A DNA stretch of 64,000 bases from Arthrobacter sp. TMP15 (GTDB lineage: Bacteria > Actinomycetota > Actinomycetes > Actinomycetales > Micrococcaceae), in the NCBI RefSeq assembly GCF_039529835.1, contig NZ_CP154262.1, positions 1,488,001-1,552,000 on the forward strand, in the 5' to 3' direction. Both the position numbers and the translations under genes were made by a program. The notes beneath the pieces are model-generated. The model had not been told where the DNA came from. It saw only the letters and a program-made list of their open reading frames with translations, and ran no database searches. Positions 55,552-64,000 of the stretch are shown piece after piece. Positions within the stretch are counted from its first letter, which is position 1, and the number at the start of each line of letters is the position of its first letter.

Positions 55552-56292
55552 ATGGACTTTCTGCGGTGGCTCTTTGACGCCAAACTTGAATTCGCCGGCG
55601 GCGGTTTCCTGCTGTGGCGTGAAGTCATAGGCAATCTTTTTGGGCTCGCCAGCGCCCTCGGCGGTATGCGCCGTAAAATCTGGGCATGGCCAGTGGGCAT
55701 TGTCGGCAACGTCCTACTCTTCACTGTCTTCATGGGTTCAGTCTTTGGCTCCCCAGAACACGTGAATCTTTTGGGCCAGGCAGGCCGGCAAATCATGTTC
55801 ATCGCCGTCTCCGTTTATGGCTGGCGCCGCTGGCAACAAAGCAAGGACATGAAGAATGACGCCGGAGCTCACGTTGGCGAAGCCGTCGAGCCCCGCTGGG
55901 CCGGAACGCGCGTGCGATGGATACTCGTTGGCACCATGATCGCAGGAACCGCAATCCTGACCCCCATCTTCAAAGCCATGGGCTCCTATGAGCCTGTTTG
56001 GGCGGACGCATGGATCTTTATGGGTTCGCTACTGGCCACTTACGGGATGGCCAAGGGCTGGGTAGAGTTTTGGCTCATCTGGGTGGTTGTGGACCTCGTG
56101 GGTGTGCCACTGCTTTTCAGTGCCGGCTACTACGCCTCAGCTTTCATGTACATCTTCTACGGTGCATTCACCCTGACCGGATTCTTCGTATGGTGGAGGG
56201 TGCGGCATAACAGTGATGCACAAGCTCGCAAAGTATCAGTTGACACCACCTTCCCCGACATCACTGTGGGCACCAGAGAGGCCAAACCATGA
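55552..56292 (+). CDS. ribM: PnuC-family riboflavin transporter
   Basis: 246-residue membrane protein with about seven hydrophobic helices. The PnuC pattern is seen in EVIGNLFGLASALGGMRRKIWAWPVGIVGN-like segments (here taken in pieces: NLFGLASALGGMRRKIWAW, and VYGWRRWQQ). PnuC proteins carry nicotinamide riboside, but those behind an FMN riboswitch (RibM/PnuX of Corynebacterium and Streptomyces) take up riboflavin, which is the likely role here. AAGG precedes ATG 55552. Stop overlaps the ribD start (ATGA). Confidence 0.9.
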   Translation: MDFLRWLFDAKLEFAGGGFLLWREVIGNLFGLASALGGMRRKIWAWPVGIVGNVLLFTVFMGSVFGSPEHVNLLGQAGRQIMFIAVSVYGWRRWQQSKDMKNDAGAHVGEAVEPRWAGTRVRWILVGTMIAGTAILTPIFKAMGSYEPVWADAWIFMGSLLATYGMAKGWVEFWLIWVVVDLVGVPLLFSAGYYASAFMYIFYGAFTLTGFFVWWRVRHNSDAQARKVSVDTTFPDITVGTREAKP

Positions 56293-57521
56293 ACTTCAGT
56301 AATTTGAACCGCGGTTCCTTCAGCCAGGATCCCCACATCACAGAGCCGGAGCACTTCACCGGTGCCGAAATTCTCGGCATGGAAACGGCTCTCTCGGCTG
56401 CACGGCAGGGCGTACGTGGCGCGAATCCGCTAGTGGGAGCGGTGATTATTGACGCTGATGGGACCTTCTTAGCGATTGGCCACCACCGTGGCGCGGGCAC
56501 TGCGCACGCCGAAACAGATGTGATTAACCGGCTTCTGGGCACTGGCGTGAAACGGGACTTGTCAGCAGCTACGCTCATCGTTACGCTCGAACCCTGCAAT
56601 CATGTTGGCCTCACCGGACCATGCTCCCAAGCAATCCTGGACGCCGGTATTGGCAATGTGGTTTTTGCTCTCCGAGACCCCCACCAGCCCGCATCCGGCG
56701 GCGCCGATGTGCTCCATAAGGAAGGCATCAACGTCCGAATGGGCCTGATGGCTGCGGAAGCCGAAGATCTCAACCGGCAATGGTTCGTGGCTGTGCGTCA
56801 AAACCGCCCCTTTATTACTGCCAGGTTGGCGCAGACGGTCGATGGGCGAATCGCTGCCATTGATGGCACCAGCCAGTGGATCACTTCACAGGAATCACGC
56901 CAAGATTCGCACGAGCTGCGGGCCAGGGTAGATGCCATCGTTGTGGGCACCGAAACGGTGATCGCAGATAACCCGCGGCTAACCGCCCGAGCAGCCGACG
57001 ACACTGATGCGGCCAAACAGCCGCTGCGTGTTGTCATGGGAATGCGCGAGGTGCCGGAAGATGCCGCTGTCCGGGGCCGAGCAACAGCATCAGATGATTC
57101 CGCATCGCGGGTCAGCACTCGCCCGAAAACTAGTGCCGAGCTGAAAGCCGGAGACAATCTCAAAACCAGCCCCGACTTCTTGGGCCACGAAGGTTTCCTG
57201 GCCCTGCACACCCACGATCCTGCCGCCGTGGTCCGTGAACTACAGGAGCGCGGGGTTGGTCACCTCATGATCGAAGGCGGTGCCAAAATTAACGCGGCCT
57301 TCTTAGCTCGCGGACTCGTGGACGAGCTCATCGTGTACCTCGCTCCGACCCTGTTGGGCTCGGGCATACCCGCACTATCTGATCTGGGCATCGGCACCCT
57401 CGGGGAGGCCCAGCGCTGGGAATGGGATGCCACCACCACTGGTCCCGTCCAAGTGCTTGGCCCCGACTTGAAATTGACGCTGATGCCAGCCAAAGCGGCC
57501 GCCAGCGATGAAGGAATGTGA
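56289..57521 (+). CDS. ribD: Bifunctional riboflavin deaminase/reductase
   Basis: 410 residues. The N-terminal cytidine-deaminase-type domain (about 25-165) has the zinc site GTAHAETDV and LEPCNHVGLTGPC. The C-terminal NADPH reductase domain has ITARLAQTVDGRIAA, the IVVGTETVIADNPRLTAR segment, and HLMIEGGAKINAAFL. The reductase is interrupted by a longer linker around residues 245-300 (SDDSASRVSTRPKT). Carries out steps two and three of riboflavin synthesis. Confidence 0.94.
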   Translation: MNFSNLNRGSFSQDPHITEPEHFTGAEILGMETALSAARQGVRGANPLVGAVIIDADGTFLAIGHHRGAGTAHAETDVINRLLGTGVKRDLSAATLIVTLEPCNHVGLTGPCSQAILDAGIGNVVFALRDPHQPASGGADVLHKEGINVRMGLMAAEAEDLNRQWFVAVRQNRPFITARLAQTVDGRIAAIDGTSQWITSQESRQDSHELRARVDAIVVGTETVIADNPRLTARAADDTDAAKQPLRVVMGMREVPEDAAVRGRATASDDSASRVSTRPKTSAELKAGDNLKTSPDFLGHEGFLALHTHDPAAVVRELQERGVGHLMIEGGAKINAAFLARGLVDELIVYLAPTLLGSGIPALSDLGIGTLGEAQRWEWDATTTGPVQVLGPDLKLTLMPAKAAASDEGM

Positions 57522-57522
57522 G

Positions 57523-58155
57523 ATGTTTACAGGAATTATTGAAGGCCGCGGCATAGTTCTCACGCTGGAGCAACGACCAGAATCAGACAGCGCAGTGCTT
57601 GTTATTGAAGCAGGAGAGGCACTGGCTGGCTTGGATCTTGGCGGCTCGATCGCCATCAACGGGGTATGTCTAACAGCCGTGCAGCTTGGCCCTGGCACGG
57701 TTGAAGTTGATGTGATGGGGGAGACCCTGCTGCGCACCACAACGGGGCGGTTGCGAAGCGGCGAACGGGTGAATCTTGAGCGCTGCGTGATTGCCGGTGG
57801 GCGTCTGGATGGGCATGTTGTCCAGGGCCATGTTGATGGAGTAGGCGCGCTGCTAGAGCGGGAGAGTCTTGGCAAGTGGGATAGATTGCGCTTTTCGGTG
57901 CCGCGGGAGCTCTCCCAGTACATCGCAGAAAAAGGCTCCATTGCCATCGACGGTGTTTCGCTCACTGTGACCGCCGTCAGCCCCGCCAGCGTGTTCGAGC
58001 AATGGTTTGAGGTGGGCCTTATCCCCGTGACATTGGCTAACACCGGATTAGGAAAGAAAACGGTGGGCGGCACCGTTAATCTGGAAGTGGATGTGCTGGC
58101 TAAGTATGCCCAGCGCCTGCTTGAATTCAGCATGTTCAAGGGAGCAACATCATGA
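57523..58155 (+). CDS. ribE: Riboflavin synthase, alpha subunit
   Basis: 210 residues with two repeated lumazine-binding barrels: MFTGIIEGRG ... SIAINGVCLT and, in the second half, HVVQGHVDGVG ... SIAIDGVSLTV. Catalyses dismutation of 6,7-dimethyl-8-ribityllumazine to riboflavin. ATG lies one base after the ribD stop; stop overlaps ribB (ATGA). Confidence 0.96.
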   Translation: MFTGIIEGRGIVLTLEQRPESDSAVLVIEAGEALAGLDLGGSIAINGVCLTAVQLGPGTVEVDVMGETLLRTTTGRLRSGERVNLERCVIAGGRLDGHVVQGHVDGVGALLERESLGKWDRLRFSVPRELSQYIAEKGSIAIDGVSLTVTAVSPASVFEQWFEVGLIPVTLANTGLGKKTVGGTVNLEVDVLAKYAQRLLEFSMFKGATS

Positions 58156-58829
58156 GTGAGGCAACAAATCCGGTAACTCTCTTGGACCCGGTGGCGTTGG
58201 CAATCGCGGCCATCGCGCGTGGCGAAGCTGTGCTGGTGGTTGATGACGAAGACCGTGAAAACGAAGGCGACATTATTTTTGCCGCTCAGCACAGCACACC
58301 CGCACTGATGGGCTGGACCATTCGGCACAGCTCTGGTGTCATCTGCGTGCCGATGGACACTGCCCACGCTGACCGTTTGGCCCTGCCGCCCATGGTGCGC
58401 AACAACCAGGACGCCAAGGGCACCGCATACACCGTCAGTTGTGACGCGGCCGCGGGGGTCTCCACGGGGATTAGCGCCACTGACAGGTCGCTGACCGCCA
58501 CCGTGTTGGCCAATCCAACTGCCATGCACGACGCCGTCACCCGGCCCGGGCACATGTTCCCCCTTCGCGCCGTTGCTGGGGGAGTGCGCCAGCGGCCAGG
58601 ACATACTGAAGCTGCTGTTGAGTTGTGCCGGCTGGCAGCCTGCGAAACGGTAGCCATCATTGCCGAGGTTGTTGATGACGGTGGAGAGATGGTCAGACTC
58701 ACCGGACTGCGTGAATTTGCCAACCAGAATAACCTTATTTTGATCTCGATCGCCGATCTGGTGGTGTTCCTAGCGCTTGCTGGTGCCGCCGAACCCGGTG
58801 CGGATGCCGTGCAAGGAAGCCTGACGTGA
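58152..58829 (+). CDS. ribB: 3,4-dihydroxy-2-butanone 4-phosphate synthase
   Basis: 225 residues. Makes the four-carbon unit of riboflavin from ribulose 5-phosphate. The acidic metal loop [31 protein letters not shown]-like [16 protein letters not shown] and the closing [15 protein letters not shown] are intact. It is a stand-alone protein, whereas many actinobacteria have it fused to GTP cyclohydrolase II. Stop overlaps ribA (GTGA). Confidence 0.95.
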   Translation: MSEATNPVTLLDPVALAIAAIARGEAVLVVDDEDRENEGDIIFAAQHSTPALMGWTIRHSSGVICVPMDTAHADRLALPPMVRNNQDAKGTAYTVSCDAAAGVSTGISATDRSLTATVLANPTAMHDAVTRPGHMFPLRAVAGGVRQRPGHTEAAVELCRLAACETVAIIAEVVDDGGEMVRLTGLREFANQNNLILISIADLVVFLALAGAAEPGADAVQGSLT

Positions 58830-59575
58830 GTAACGAGCAAGCGCCTGCGGCTCAGTCACTGGTGAGCGGTGGGCCGGTAGTGGCACTGCCCACCCGGTTT
58901 GGGACCTTCGCCGCGCAAGCATGGGTGGATGGGGAAACCGGTGCCGAACACCTGAGTCTTAGCGCACCGGGTGACTTAGCCATCGTGCCATTCGCCAGCA
59001 TGCCATTCGACAGCGCACACTTGGCCAGCGCACCCTTGGCCAGCTCGCAAGGTGAGGTTTTGACGCAGAACTTAGGTGAGCGCGTCGTACCTCTTGTGCG
59101 GTTGCATTCGGAATGTCTCACAGGTGATGTTTTTGGTTCCTACCGTTGCGATTGTGGTGAACAACTGGACTACGCAATGGAGCTGATTCACCGGCGCGGC
59201 GGCACACTTGTGTACCTGCGTGGTCATGAGGGGCGGGGGATTGGGTTGGCGAACAAAATGCGCGCCTACAGTCTCCAGGAAGCAGGCGCGGACACGGTGG
59301 AAGCCAATGAACAGCTGGGACTGCCCGTCGATGGTCGTGATTACGGCGCCGCGGCAGGGATCTTGCATGCATTGGGGCTGGTACGTATTGACTTACTGAG
59401 CAATAACCCGCTCAAACACGAGGATCTAACTCGACGCGGCATTGAGGTGGTGCACGTGGTACCCACGCAAGTCCCTGCCCGTGCCGAGAACCTGCGCTAC
59501 CTGCAAACCAAACGGGATCGCATGCATCATGCGCTCTCCATCAGCAACCCCACGACGGAAGGACTCGCCACATGA
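58826..59575 (+). CDS. ribA: GTP cyclohydrolase II
   Basis: 249 residues. Opens GTP to the first pyrimidine of riboflavin. The zinc cysteines are in [20 protein letters not shown], followed by [16 protein letters not shown] (catalytic Arg/Asp region) and [15 protein letters not shown] start overlapping ribB by four bases. Residues 56-75 are a five-residue tandem repeat ([20 protein letters not shown]) inserted before the first conserved core strand, from a 15-bp DNA repeat. Confidence 0.94.
   Translation: MSNEQAPAAQSLVSGGPVVALPTRFGTFAAQAWVDGETGAEHLSLSAPGDLAIVPFASMPFDSAHLASAPLASSQGEVLTQNLGERVVPLVRLHSECLTGDVFGSYRCDCGEQLDYAMELIHRRGGTLVYLRGHEGRGIGLANKMRAYSLQEAGADTVEANEQLGLPVDGRDYGAAAGILHALGLVRIDLLSNNPLKHEDLTRRGIEVVHVVPTQVPARAENLRYLQTKRDRMHHALSISNPTTEGLAT
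58991..59050 (+). repeat. 15-bp tandem repeat, four units, inside ribA
   Basis: Units at 58991, 59006, 59021 and 59036, all in frame. The last two share TTGGCCAGC, the first two share TTCG.CAGC. Confidence 0.85.
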
Positions 59576-60060
59576 GCGGCCACGGAGCACCCAGCATTGC
59601 CTTTAACTCTGAGGAAAAAGCACACACAGGATCCCTGCGTTTGGCCATTGTAGCGGCCAGCTGGCACACCGAAATTATGGCTGGGTTGGTGGCCGGTGCC
59701 TTGCGTGGAGCATCGGATGCGGGCATAGCGAACCCAACGCTTGTGCGAGTGCCGGGAAGTTTTGAGCTTCCCGTAGCTGTTGCCCGGCTGGCAGCTAAGT
59801 TTGACGCCGTGGTGGCGTTGGGCGTTGTTATCCGCGGCGGCACACCGCATTTTGAGTACGTCTGCCAGGCGGCGACCATGGGCCTGAGCGAGGTGAGCGT
59901 TCGCACGGGCGTCCCTGTTGGCTTCGGCGTCCTCACCTGCGACACCGAAGAGCAGGGTCTTGCCCGCGCCGGATTACCCGGTTCGGTTGAGGATAAAGGA
60001 CATGAGGCAGTAACAGCCGCCTTGGCCACAGCAGTGACACTGGCTCAACTCGGTGTCTAG
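59572..60060 (+). CDS. ribH: 6,7-dimethyl-8-ribityllumazine synthase
   Basis: 162 residues. Condenses the RibB and RibA/RibD products to lumazine; usually forms a 60-mer or pentamer. Marks: [12 protein letters not shown] with the aromatic ligand site, [26 protein letters not shown] with the catalytic His, and the phosphate-binding [20 protein letters not shown] overlap with ribA. Last gene of the riboflavin unit. Confidence 0.96.
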   Translation: MSGHGAPSIAFNSEEKAHTGSLRLAIVAASWHTEIMAGLVAGALRGASDAGIANPTLVRVPGSFELPVAVARLAAKFDAVVALGVVIRGGTPHFEYVCQAATMGLSEVSVRTGVPVGFGVLTCDTEEQGLARAGLPGSVEDKGHEAVTAALATAVTLAQLGV

Positions 60061-60152
60061 CTCCCGTTGTGCGCTGAAGGTTTGCCGCAGAGTTTTTGCT
60101 CACATGCTGGACACACTCCGTCTGAGAAACTGCGAAGAGAGTTTGAACCAAG

Positions 60153-60158
60153 TAGGGT
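60153..60158 (+). promoter_or_regulatory. Putative -10 box for hisE
   Basis: TAGGGT, seven bases before GTG 60166, no ribosome site between; leaderless arrangement. Confidence 0.4.
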
Positions 60159-60165
60159 GTAAGCC

Positions 60166-60429
60166 GTGAAGACCTTCGAATCCCTTTTTGATGAGCTCAG
60201 TGCGAAAGCCGCAGCCCGGCCCGCTGGCTCCCGTACCGTAGCCGAACTTGAGTCTGGCATTCACGGTATCGGCAAGAAAGTGGTTGAGGAAGCTGCTGAG
60301 GTGTGGATGGCCGCCGAATACGAGTCGGATGAAGCCTGCGCCGAAGAGATTTCCCAGCTGTTCTACCACCTGCAGGTCATGATGATCGCCAAGGGTTTGA
60401 GTCTTCAGGACGTTTACAAGCATCTCTAG
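60166..60429 (+). CDS. hisE: Phosphoribosyl-ATP pyrophosphatase
   Basis: 87 residues, all-helical MazG-like fold. Second step of histidine synthesis. The metal-binding helices show [20 protein letters not shown] and [16 protein letters not shown], the E-x-x-E...E/D pattern of HisE. Separate from HisI, which lies about 2.9 kb downstream, as is usual in actinobacteria. GTG start. hisG follows after 90 bases. Confidence 0.95.
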   Translation: MKTFESLFDELSAKAAARPAGSRTVAELESGIHGIGKKVVEEAAEVWMAAEYESDEACAEEISQLFYHLQVMMIAKGLSLQDVYKHL

Positions 60430-60519
60430 CCACCTGCCGTGGCTGCTCGCTCGTCCCTGAAATGGCATTGAGTCCAATGCTGAAAACCTGTTTTTGATCT
60501 GATCTGAAGGATATTTCCT

Positions 60520-61365
60520 ATGCTGCGTGTTGCCGTCCCCAACAAGGGTGCCCTGTCTGAAGCCGCTTCAGCGATGTTGGCGGAGGCTGGTTACCGTCAG
60601 CGCCGTGACTCGCGTGAGCTGGTCATGGTTGACCCTGAGAACAACGTTGAATTCTTTTTCCTGCGTCCCCGTGACATTGCTGTTTACGTGGGCGCCGGCA
60701 CCTTGGATGTGGGCATCACAGGCCGAGACCTTTTGATGGATGCCCAGGTTGATGCCGATGAACTCCTACCCCTTGGTTTTGCCATCTCAACCTTCCGCTT
60801 CGCCGGTCCGGTGGGCCACTTCAGCAGTGCCGCCGAGCTTGAGGGCAAGCGCCTAGCAACCAGTTACGATGTGTTGCTGCGCGAATATTTGGCTGAATTG
60901 GGCATTAACGCCCAAGTGGTGCGGCTCGATGGCGCCGTTGAATCCTCTGTCCGTTTAGGCGTTGCTGACGCTATTGCCGACGTCGTGGAAACCGGAAGCA
61001 CGCTCAAAGCTGCTGGCATGGAAATTTTCGGTGAGCCTATTCTGAACTCGGAAGCACTGCTCATTGGTCGCCGCGGGGTCACCCCACCTCCCGGCGTCGA
61101 AGTATTGATTCGGCGTCTGCACAGCGTTTTGGTTGCACGCCAATACGTACTCCTTGATTACGATGTGCCCAAGACACTCATGGATGAGGCCACCGCCCTG
61201 ACCCCGGGACTGGAATCACCCACAGTTTCCCCTCTGCGTGACACCGACTGGGTAGCTGTGCGCTCCATGGTTGCTGCCAAGGACACCAACCGCATCATGG
61301 ATGAGCTCTATGAGCTCGGTGCCCGTGCAATCCTGGTCAGCAGCATCCACGCCTGCCGCATCTAA
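60520..61365 (+). CDS. hisG: ATP phosphoribosyltransferase
   Basis: First, feedback-controlled enzyme of histidine synthesis, 281 residues: the long form with a C-terminal ACT-like regulatory domain (about 210-281, AVRSMVAAKDTNRIMDELYE). The catalytic part begins MLRVAVPNKGALSEAASAML and has the PRPP loop in VADAIADVVETGSTLKAAG. AAGGA precedes ATG 60520. The long form needs no HisZ. Confidence 0.95.
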   Translation: MLRVAVPNKGALSEAASAMLAEAGYRQRRDSRELVMVDPENNVEFFFLRPRDIAVYVGAGTLDVGITGRDLLMDAQVDADELLPLGFAISTFRFAGPVGHFSSAAELEGKRLATSYDVLLREYLAELGINAQVVRLDGAVESSVRLGVADAIADVVETGSTLKAAGMEIFGEPILNSEALLIGRRGVTPPPGVEVLIRRLHSVLVARQYVLLDYDVPKTLMDEATALTPGLESPTVSPLRDTDWVAVRSMVAAKDTNRIMDELYELGARAILVSSIHACRI

Positions 61366-61409
61366 TCCATGGCTGCCTTTCAAAACTAAAGACAAAGAAG
61401 GTATAGGCC

Positions 61410-62180
61410 ATGAGTGTTGCCATTAGAGTAATTCCCTGCCTGGACGTTGACGCCGGCAGGGTGGTCAAAGGTGTGAAGTTCCAGAATCTGCGCGACGCCG
61501 GAGATCCCGTTGAGTTGGCTCAGCGTTACGACCGCGCCGGGGCAGATGAGCTGACGTTCCTGGACGTCACTGCTTCTTCCGGAAACCGGGAGACAACCTT
61601 TGATGTTGTTTCCCGGGCTGCCGAGCAGATTTTCATTCCACTGACAGTAGGTGGAGGAGTCCGCGAGGTATCTGATGTAGATAAGCTCTTGCGTTACGGT
61701 GCTGATAAGGCCTCCATTAATACTGCGGCCATAGCGCGCCCGGCGGTGATCGATGAGATCACCCGCCGGTTCGGTTCACAAGTTCTGGTGCTCAGCGTTG
61801 ACGCACGCCGCACCCAGGGCGGAATCACGCCCTCCGGCTTTGAAGTGACCACCCATGGTGGCCGCAATGGCACCGGCATGGATGCCATTGAATGGGCCAG
61901 GGAGGCTGCGGATCGGGGCGTGGGCGAGATCTTGTTGAACTCCATCGATGCCGACGGCACCAAGGAAGGCTTCGACTTGGAACTCATTCGTCTTGTGCGT
62001 GCGGCTGTGCGTATCCCCATTATCGCTTCAGGTGGGGCGGGGAAGCCCGAACATTTCCCACCGGCAGTCGCGGCGGGAGCTAACGCGGTGCTGGCCGCAT
62101 CTGTTTTCCACTTTGGGCCAGACAGCGCCATTGCGGACGTAAAGAAGGCCATCCGCGAAGCCGGCTATGAGGTCCGCTAA
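61410..62180 (+). CDS. hisF: Imidazole glycerol phosphate synthase, cyclase subunit
   Basis: 256-residue TIM barrel. Catalytic Asp residues are in [15 protein letters not shown] and [15 protein letters not shown]; phosphate loops GGGVRE and [12 protein letters not shown] are present. Works with HisH, which is not in the window. AGAAGG lies upstream of the ATG. Ends in a bidirectional terminator shared with the next gene. Confidence 0.97.
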   Translation: MSVAIRVIPCLDVDAGRVVKGVKFQNLRDAGDPVELAQRYDRAGADELTFLDVTASSGNRETTFDVVSRAAEQIFIPLTVGGGVREVSDVDKLLRYGADKASINTAAIARPAVIDEITRRFGSQVLVLSVDARRTQGGITPSGFEVTTHGGRNGTGMDAIEWAREAADRGVGEILLNSIDADGTKEGFDLELIRLVRAAVRIPIIASGGAGKPEHFPPAVAAGANAVLAASVFHFGPDSAIADVKKAIREAGYEVR

Positions 62181-62205
62181 CCCCCCGACACTCTCGAGGG
62201 GTTAG
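62177..62205. terminator. Bidirectional terminator covering two stop codons
   Basis: CTAACCCC (62177-62184) and GGGGTTAG (62198-62205) form the stem. The hisF stop lies in the left arm and the stop of the convergent gene in the right arm. Confidence 0.75.
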
Positions 62206-62864
62206 AGTCCCACTTCGGCGGTTTGCAGCAGAGCGACGGCGTCGGGCTGGCCCTCAAAAGAAACCAAGGCATGGCCTGTGCGGCCATTGGCGTGCATCAG
62301 CAGTTCGCCAGGGGCTCCAATGATGGCCACCGAGACGGGCGCGCGCTTGGCCACGTGGCGTGGGCCGTTGGGGTTGACGAGTACTATCCCCAAATCCACG
62401 CTGCGGTACATGATCGCTGCTCGTTTAATGAGATCGGCCCAGAGCGCTTCGGAGTAGCCTGCGTCCAGTGCCCTCGGAGCCCACCGGTCCGTAGCGCGCC
62501 TGACATCCTCGGTGTGCACGAAGAACTCGGTCAGGTTCGCATTTTTATCTACTGTCTTAAGCGCAAAGGGTGACATTTTGGGCGGTCCAGCGCGAAACTT
62601 CTCCACGAGGGCTGCGAAAGTTCCGGGGCTGCTTGATTCCTCCGCCAGCTTAGCGATGGCCTTGTCTGTGGCCTTTTTCCAAGGCTTGAGAACCATCCCC
62701 AGGCCTACGCCGGGATTATGTTCACGCAGGTAGAGGTGCGCAGCCAGTTCCTGGGTTCGCCATCCATCACAAAGCGTGTCAGCTCCCGGACCGGCTGCCA
62801 GCAGGGTCTCGGCGAGAAATTCACGGGAAGGTTCTACAAATTGCATCACTTGTGAAATTAGCAT
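62202..62864 (-). CDS. TIGR03085-type metal-binding protein (maleylpyruvate-isomerase-like)
   Basis: About 220 residues, DinB-like N-terminal bundle plus a C-terminal actinobacterial domain. Visible: FVEPSREFLAETLLAAGP, CDGWRTQELAAHLYLREHN with a likely metal His, and FFVHTEDVRRATDRW with a second His. Mycothiol-dependent isomerases share this fold, but function here is unknown. ATG 62864 is chosen since AGGA lies just upstream; ATG 62846 is possible and a longer frame reaches 62927. Confidence 0.78.
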   Translation of the reverse strand: MLISQVMQFVEPSREFLAETLLAAGPGADTLCDGWRTQELAAHLYLREHNPGVGLGMVLKPWKKATDKAIAKLAEESSSPGTFAALVEKFRAGPPKMSPFALKTVDKNANLTEFFVHTEDVRRATDRWAPRALDAGYSEALWADLIKRAAIMYRSVDLGIVLVNPNGPRHVAKRAPVSVAIIGAPGELLMHANGRTGHALVSFEGQPDAVALLQTAEVGL

Positions 62865-63044
62865 GTATTCCTGGCGGGCGTCACCAGGAACCGCCGCATG
62901 TCGACGCCTTATTGCATTAGATTGCATTAGATTGCCTTAGCTGCCCTCAGATTCCCTGCTTCAGGGAGCAGGAGACGTTAGTTCGGGTTACATGATGTCC
63001 CTGCCACTACACGTCCAGTGGCCCCCTAGATTTTTTTCTGGCAC

Positions 63045-63050
63045 TAGAAT
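63045..63050 (+). promoter_or_regulatory. Putative -10 box for hisI
   Basis: TAGAAT, five bases before GTG 63056 and eight before ATG 63059; no ribosome site. Confidence 0.45.
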
Positions 63051-63055
63051 TGGCT

Positions 63056-63475
63056 GTGATGCAGCAAAGCCCAGTACCCCAGTTCGCGCCAGTGCCTTCC
63101 CCAGGTGAGCCGTCTCTTGAGTTGCCGGCGGATATCGCCGCGAGACTTACTCATGATGGGGCCGGATTGGTCGCCGCCATCATCCAGCAGTTCGACTCCC
63201 AAGAAGTGCTGATGCTCGGATGGATGGACAATGAGGCCCTTCGCCGCACGCTCAGCTCAGGCAGGGTCACCTTTTACTCCCGCTCACGCCAAGAGTATTG
63301 GCGTAAGGGCGACACTTCAGGACATTTTCAGTATGTGAAGTCTGTGGCCCTGGACTGTGATGGGGACGCATTGTTAATAAATGTGGACCAGGTCGGTGCA
63401 GCCTGCCACACAGGGACGCACACATGTTTCGATGCCCGACAGCTCAGCGCAGTTGTGGGCAGCCGCGGAGAATAG
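63056..63475 (+). CDS. hisI: Phosphoribosyl-AMP cyclohydrolase
   Basis: About 139 residues, third step of histidine synthesis. Marks: [35 protein letters not shown], the metal [13 protein letters not shown] and [12 protein letters not shown] with the zinc cysteines. Start is GTG 63056 or ATG 63059; the -10 box favours a leaderless start at 63056. trpE follows after 55 bases, linking histidine and tryptophan genes. Confidence 0.94.
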   Translation: MMQQSPVPQFAPVPSPGEPSLELPADIAARLTHDGAGLVAAIIQQFDSQEVLMLGWMDNEALRRTLSSGRVTFYSRSRQEYWRKGDTSGHFQYVKSVALDCDGDALLINVDQVGAACHTGTHTCFDARQLSAVVGSRGE

Positions 63476-63520
63476 GCCAGCACACGGTGTACTTTTTCTT
63501 CTCGCCTGACTCAAGAAAGC

Positions 63521-63526
63521 TATACA
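63521..63526 (+). promoter_or_regulatory. Putative -10 box for trpE
   Basis: TATACA, within TATACATTAT, four bases before ATG 63531. A leader would be absent or very short, leaving no room for a trp attenuator. Confidence 0.45.
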
Positions 63527-63530
63527 TTAT

Positions 63531-64000
63531 ATGCAAGATTTAGGTGTCATCAGCCCCACTCTGGGGGAGTTTCGGGAACTTGCCCGGACTCGCAGGGTTG
63601 TTCCTGTCCATCTGAAGGTCCTCGCCGACGCGCAAACGCCGATTGGCCTATACCGGTCACTTGCCGCTGAGGCACCCGGTACGTTCTTGATGGAATCGGC
63701 CGCCGTGGGTGGTGTGTGGTCGCGCTACTCGTTCATTGGCGTGCGTTCAAGCGCCACTTTGACTACGGAGGACGGCGTGGCGTTCTGGCAAGGGGAGCCA
63801 CCGGTGGGCGTTCCCCTGACAGGCAACCCTGTGGACGCCATGGAAGCAACTCTGAAACTACTTGCTACCGAGCGATTTGTTGGGCTCCCGCCCTTCACTT
63901 CAGGCCTGGTGGGGTTTGTTGGGTGGGAAGCTGTCCGACACTGGGAAAAGCTGCCCAATCCGGCAGTTGATGACCTGCACCTGCCCGAGGTTGCCTTGAA
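63531..64000 (+). CDS. trpE: Anthranilate synthase component I, 5' part
   Basis: The frame is open from ATG 63531 to the window end (about 156 residues). First enzyme of tryptophan synthesis, chorismate to anthranilate with TrpG. N-terminal TrpE features: VPVHLKVLADAQTPIGLYRSL, then FLMESAAVGGVWSRYSFIG (the Leu-Glu-Ser region that binds feedback tryptophan) and PPFTSGLVGFVGWEAVR. Truncated by the window, so the catalytic domain is not seen. No ribosome site. Confidence 0.93.
   Translation, partial: MQDLGVISPTLGEFRELARTRRVVPVHLKVLADAQTPIGLYRSLAAEAPGTFLMESAAVGGVWSRYSFIGVRSSATLTTEDGVAFWQGEPPVGVPLTGNPVDAMEATLKLLATERFVGLPPFTSGLVGFVGWEAVRHWEKLPNPAVDDLHLPEVAL

Noticed and set aside
57375-58604. Minus-strand frame of about 409 codons
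   Set aside because: Antisense to ribD, ribE and ribB, all intact and coupled.
63476-63530. Possible trp attenuator before trpE
   Set aside because: Only 55 bases, no Trp-codon leader peptide and no paired hairpins; a -10 box lies next to the ATG.

Overview
The window looks like chromosomal core DNA from a high-GC Gram-positive bacterium of the Micrococcaceae (Arthrobacter-like). Reasons: actinobacterial marker families (SepH, DUF3071/3093/3159/3710/4193/3000 proteins, a TIGR03085-type protein, a CeoB/CeoC pair), many GTG/TTG starts, and a gene order from the DUF4193/dut region through the Trk proteins, TRAM methyltransferase, dxs and RNase D/DUF3000 that broadly resembles the mycobacterial order as I remember it. 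These assignments come from reading motifs, not from a database search.

Layout. 1-9.2 kb: end of a fused CydDC exporter, a double GNAT acetyltransferase, a DinB-like protein, a ParC/GyrA-type topoisomerase subunit and a GNAT/acyl-CoA-synthetase fusion (Pat-like). 9.2-16.4 kb: DUF5998, a phosphodiesterase, SepH, DUF4193, DUF3093, dut, DUF3710, an OB-fold protein and DUF3159. 16.4-24.1 kb: two TrkA/Ceo K+ channel regulators, an APC permease, a TRAM-domain RNA methyltransferase and a P-type ATPase. 24.2-30.7 kb: aconitase, then dxs-DUF402-hypothetical as one translationally coupled unit. 30.8-42.6 kb: an aldo/keto reductase, a Rieske lipoprotein, fadAB with a readable promoter and operator, RNase D, DUF3000, threonine aldolase, an SDR, DUF6421, MsrB and an unrecognised protein. 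42.7-48.5 kb: an alpha/beta hydrolase, an AT-richer gene-poor block with a truncated reading frame, YbaK, SufE, a sulfurtransferase, ZapE and an antitoxin-like small protein. 48.6-50.3 kb: a guanidine-III riboswitch controlling a Gdx/SugE exporter, then six tRNA genes. 50.4-55.1 kb: a PD-(D/E)XK nuclease, then def-fmt-rsmB-rpe. 55.2-60.1 kb: an FMN riboswitch followed by ribM-D-E-B-A-H. 60.1-64 kb: hisE-hisG-hisF, a TIGR03085-type protein, hisI and the 5' part of trpE.

The genes mostly serve housekeeping roles: riboflavin synthesis and uptake under FMN control, histidine and tryptophan synthesis, translation start and rRNA modification, K+ homeostasis, beta-oxidation and sulfur transfer. No prophage, insertion sequence or CRISPR array is visible. 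The most notable signals are regulatory or structural: the guanidine-III riboswitch, the fadAB operator/promoter, a recurring leaderless-promoter spacing, several tandem and dispersed repeats (including one inside ribA), and the compositionally odd block at 43.9-44.7 kb.
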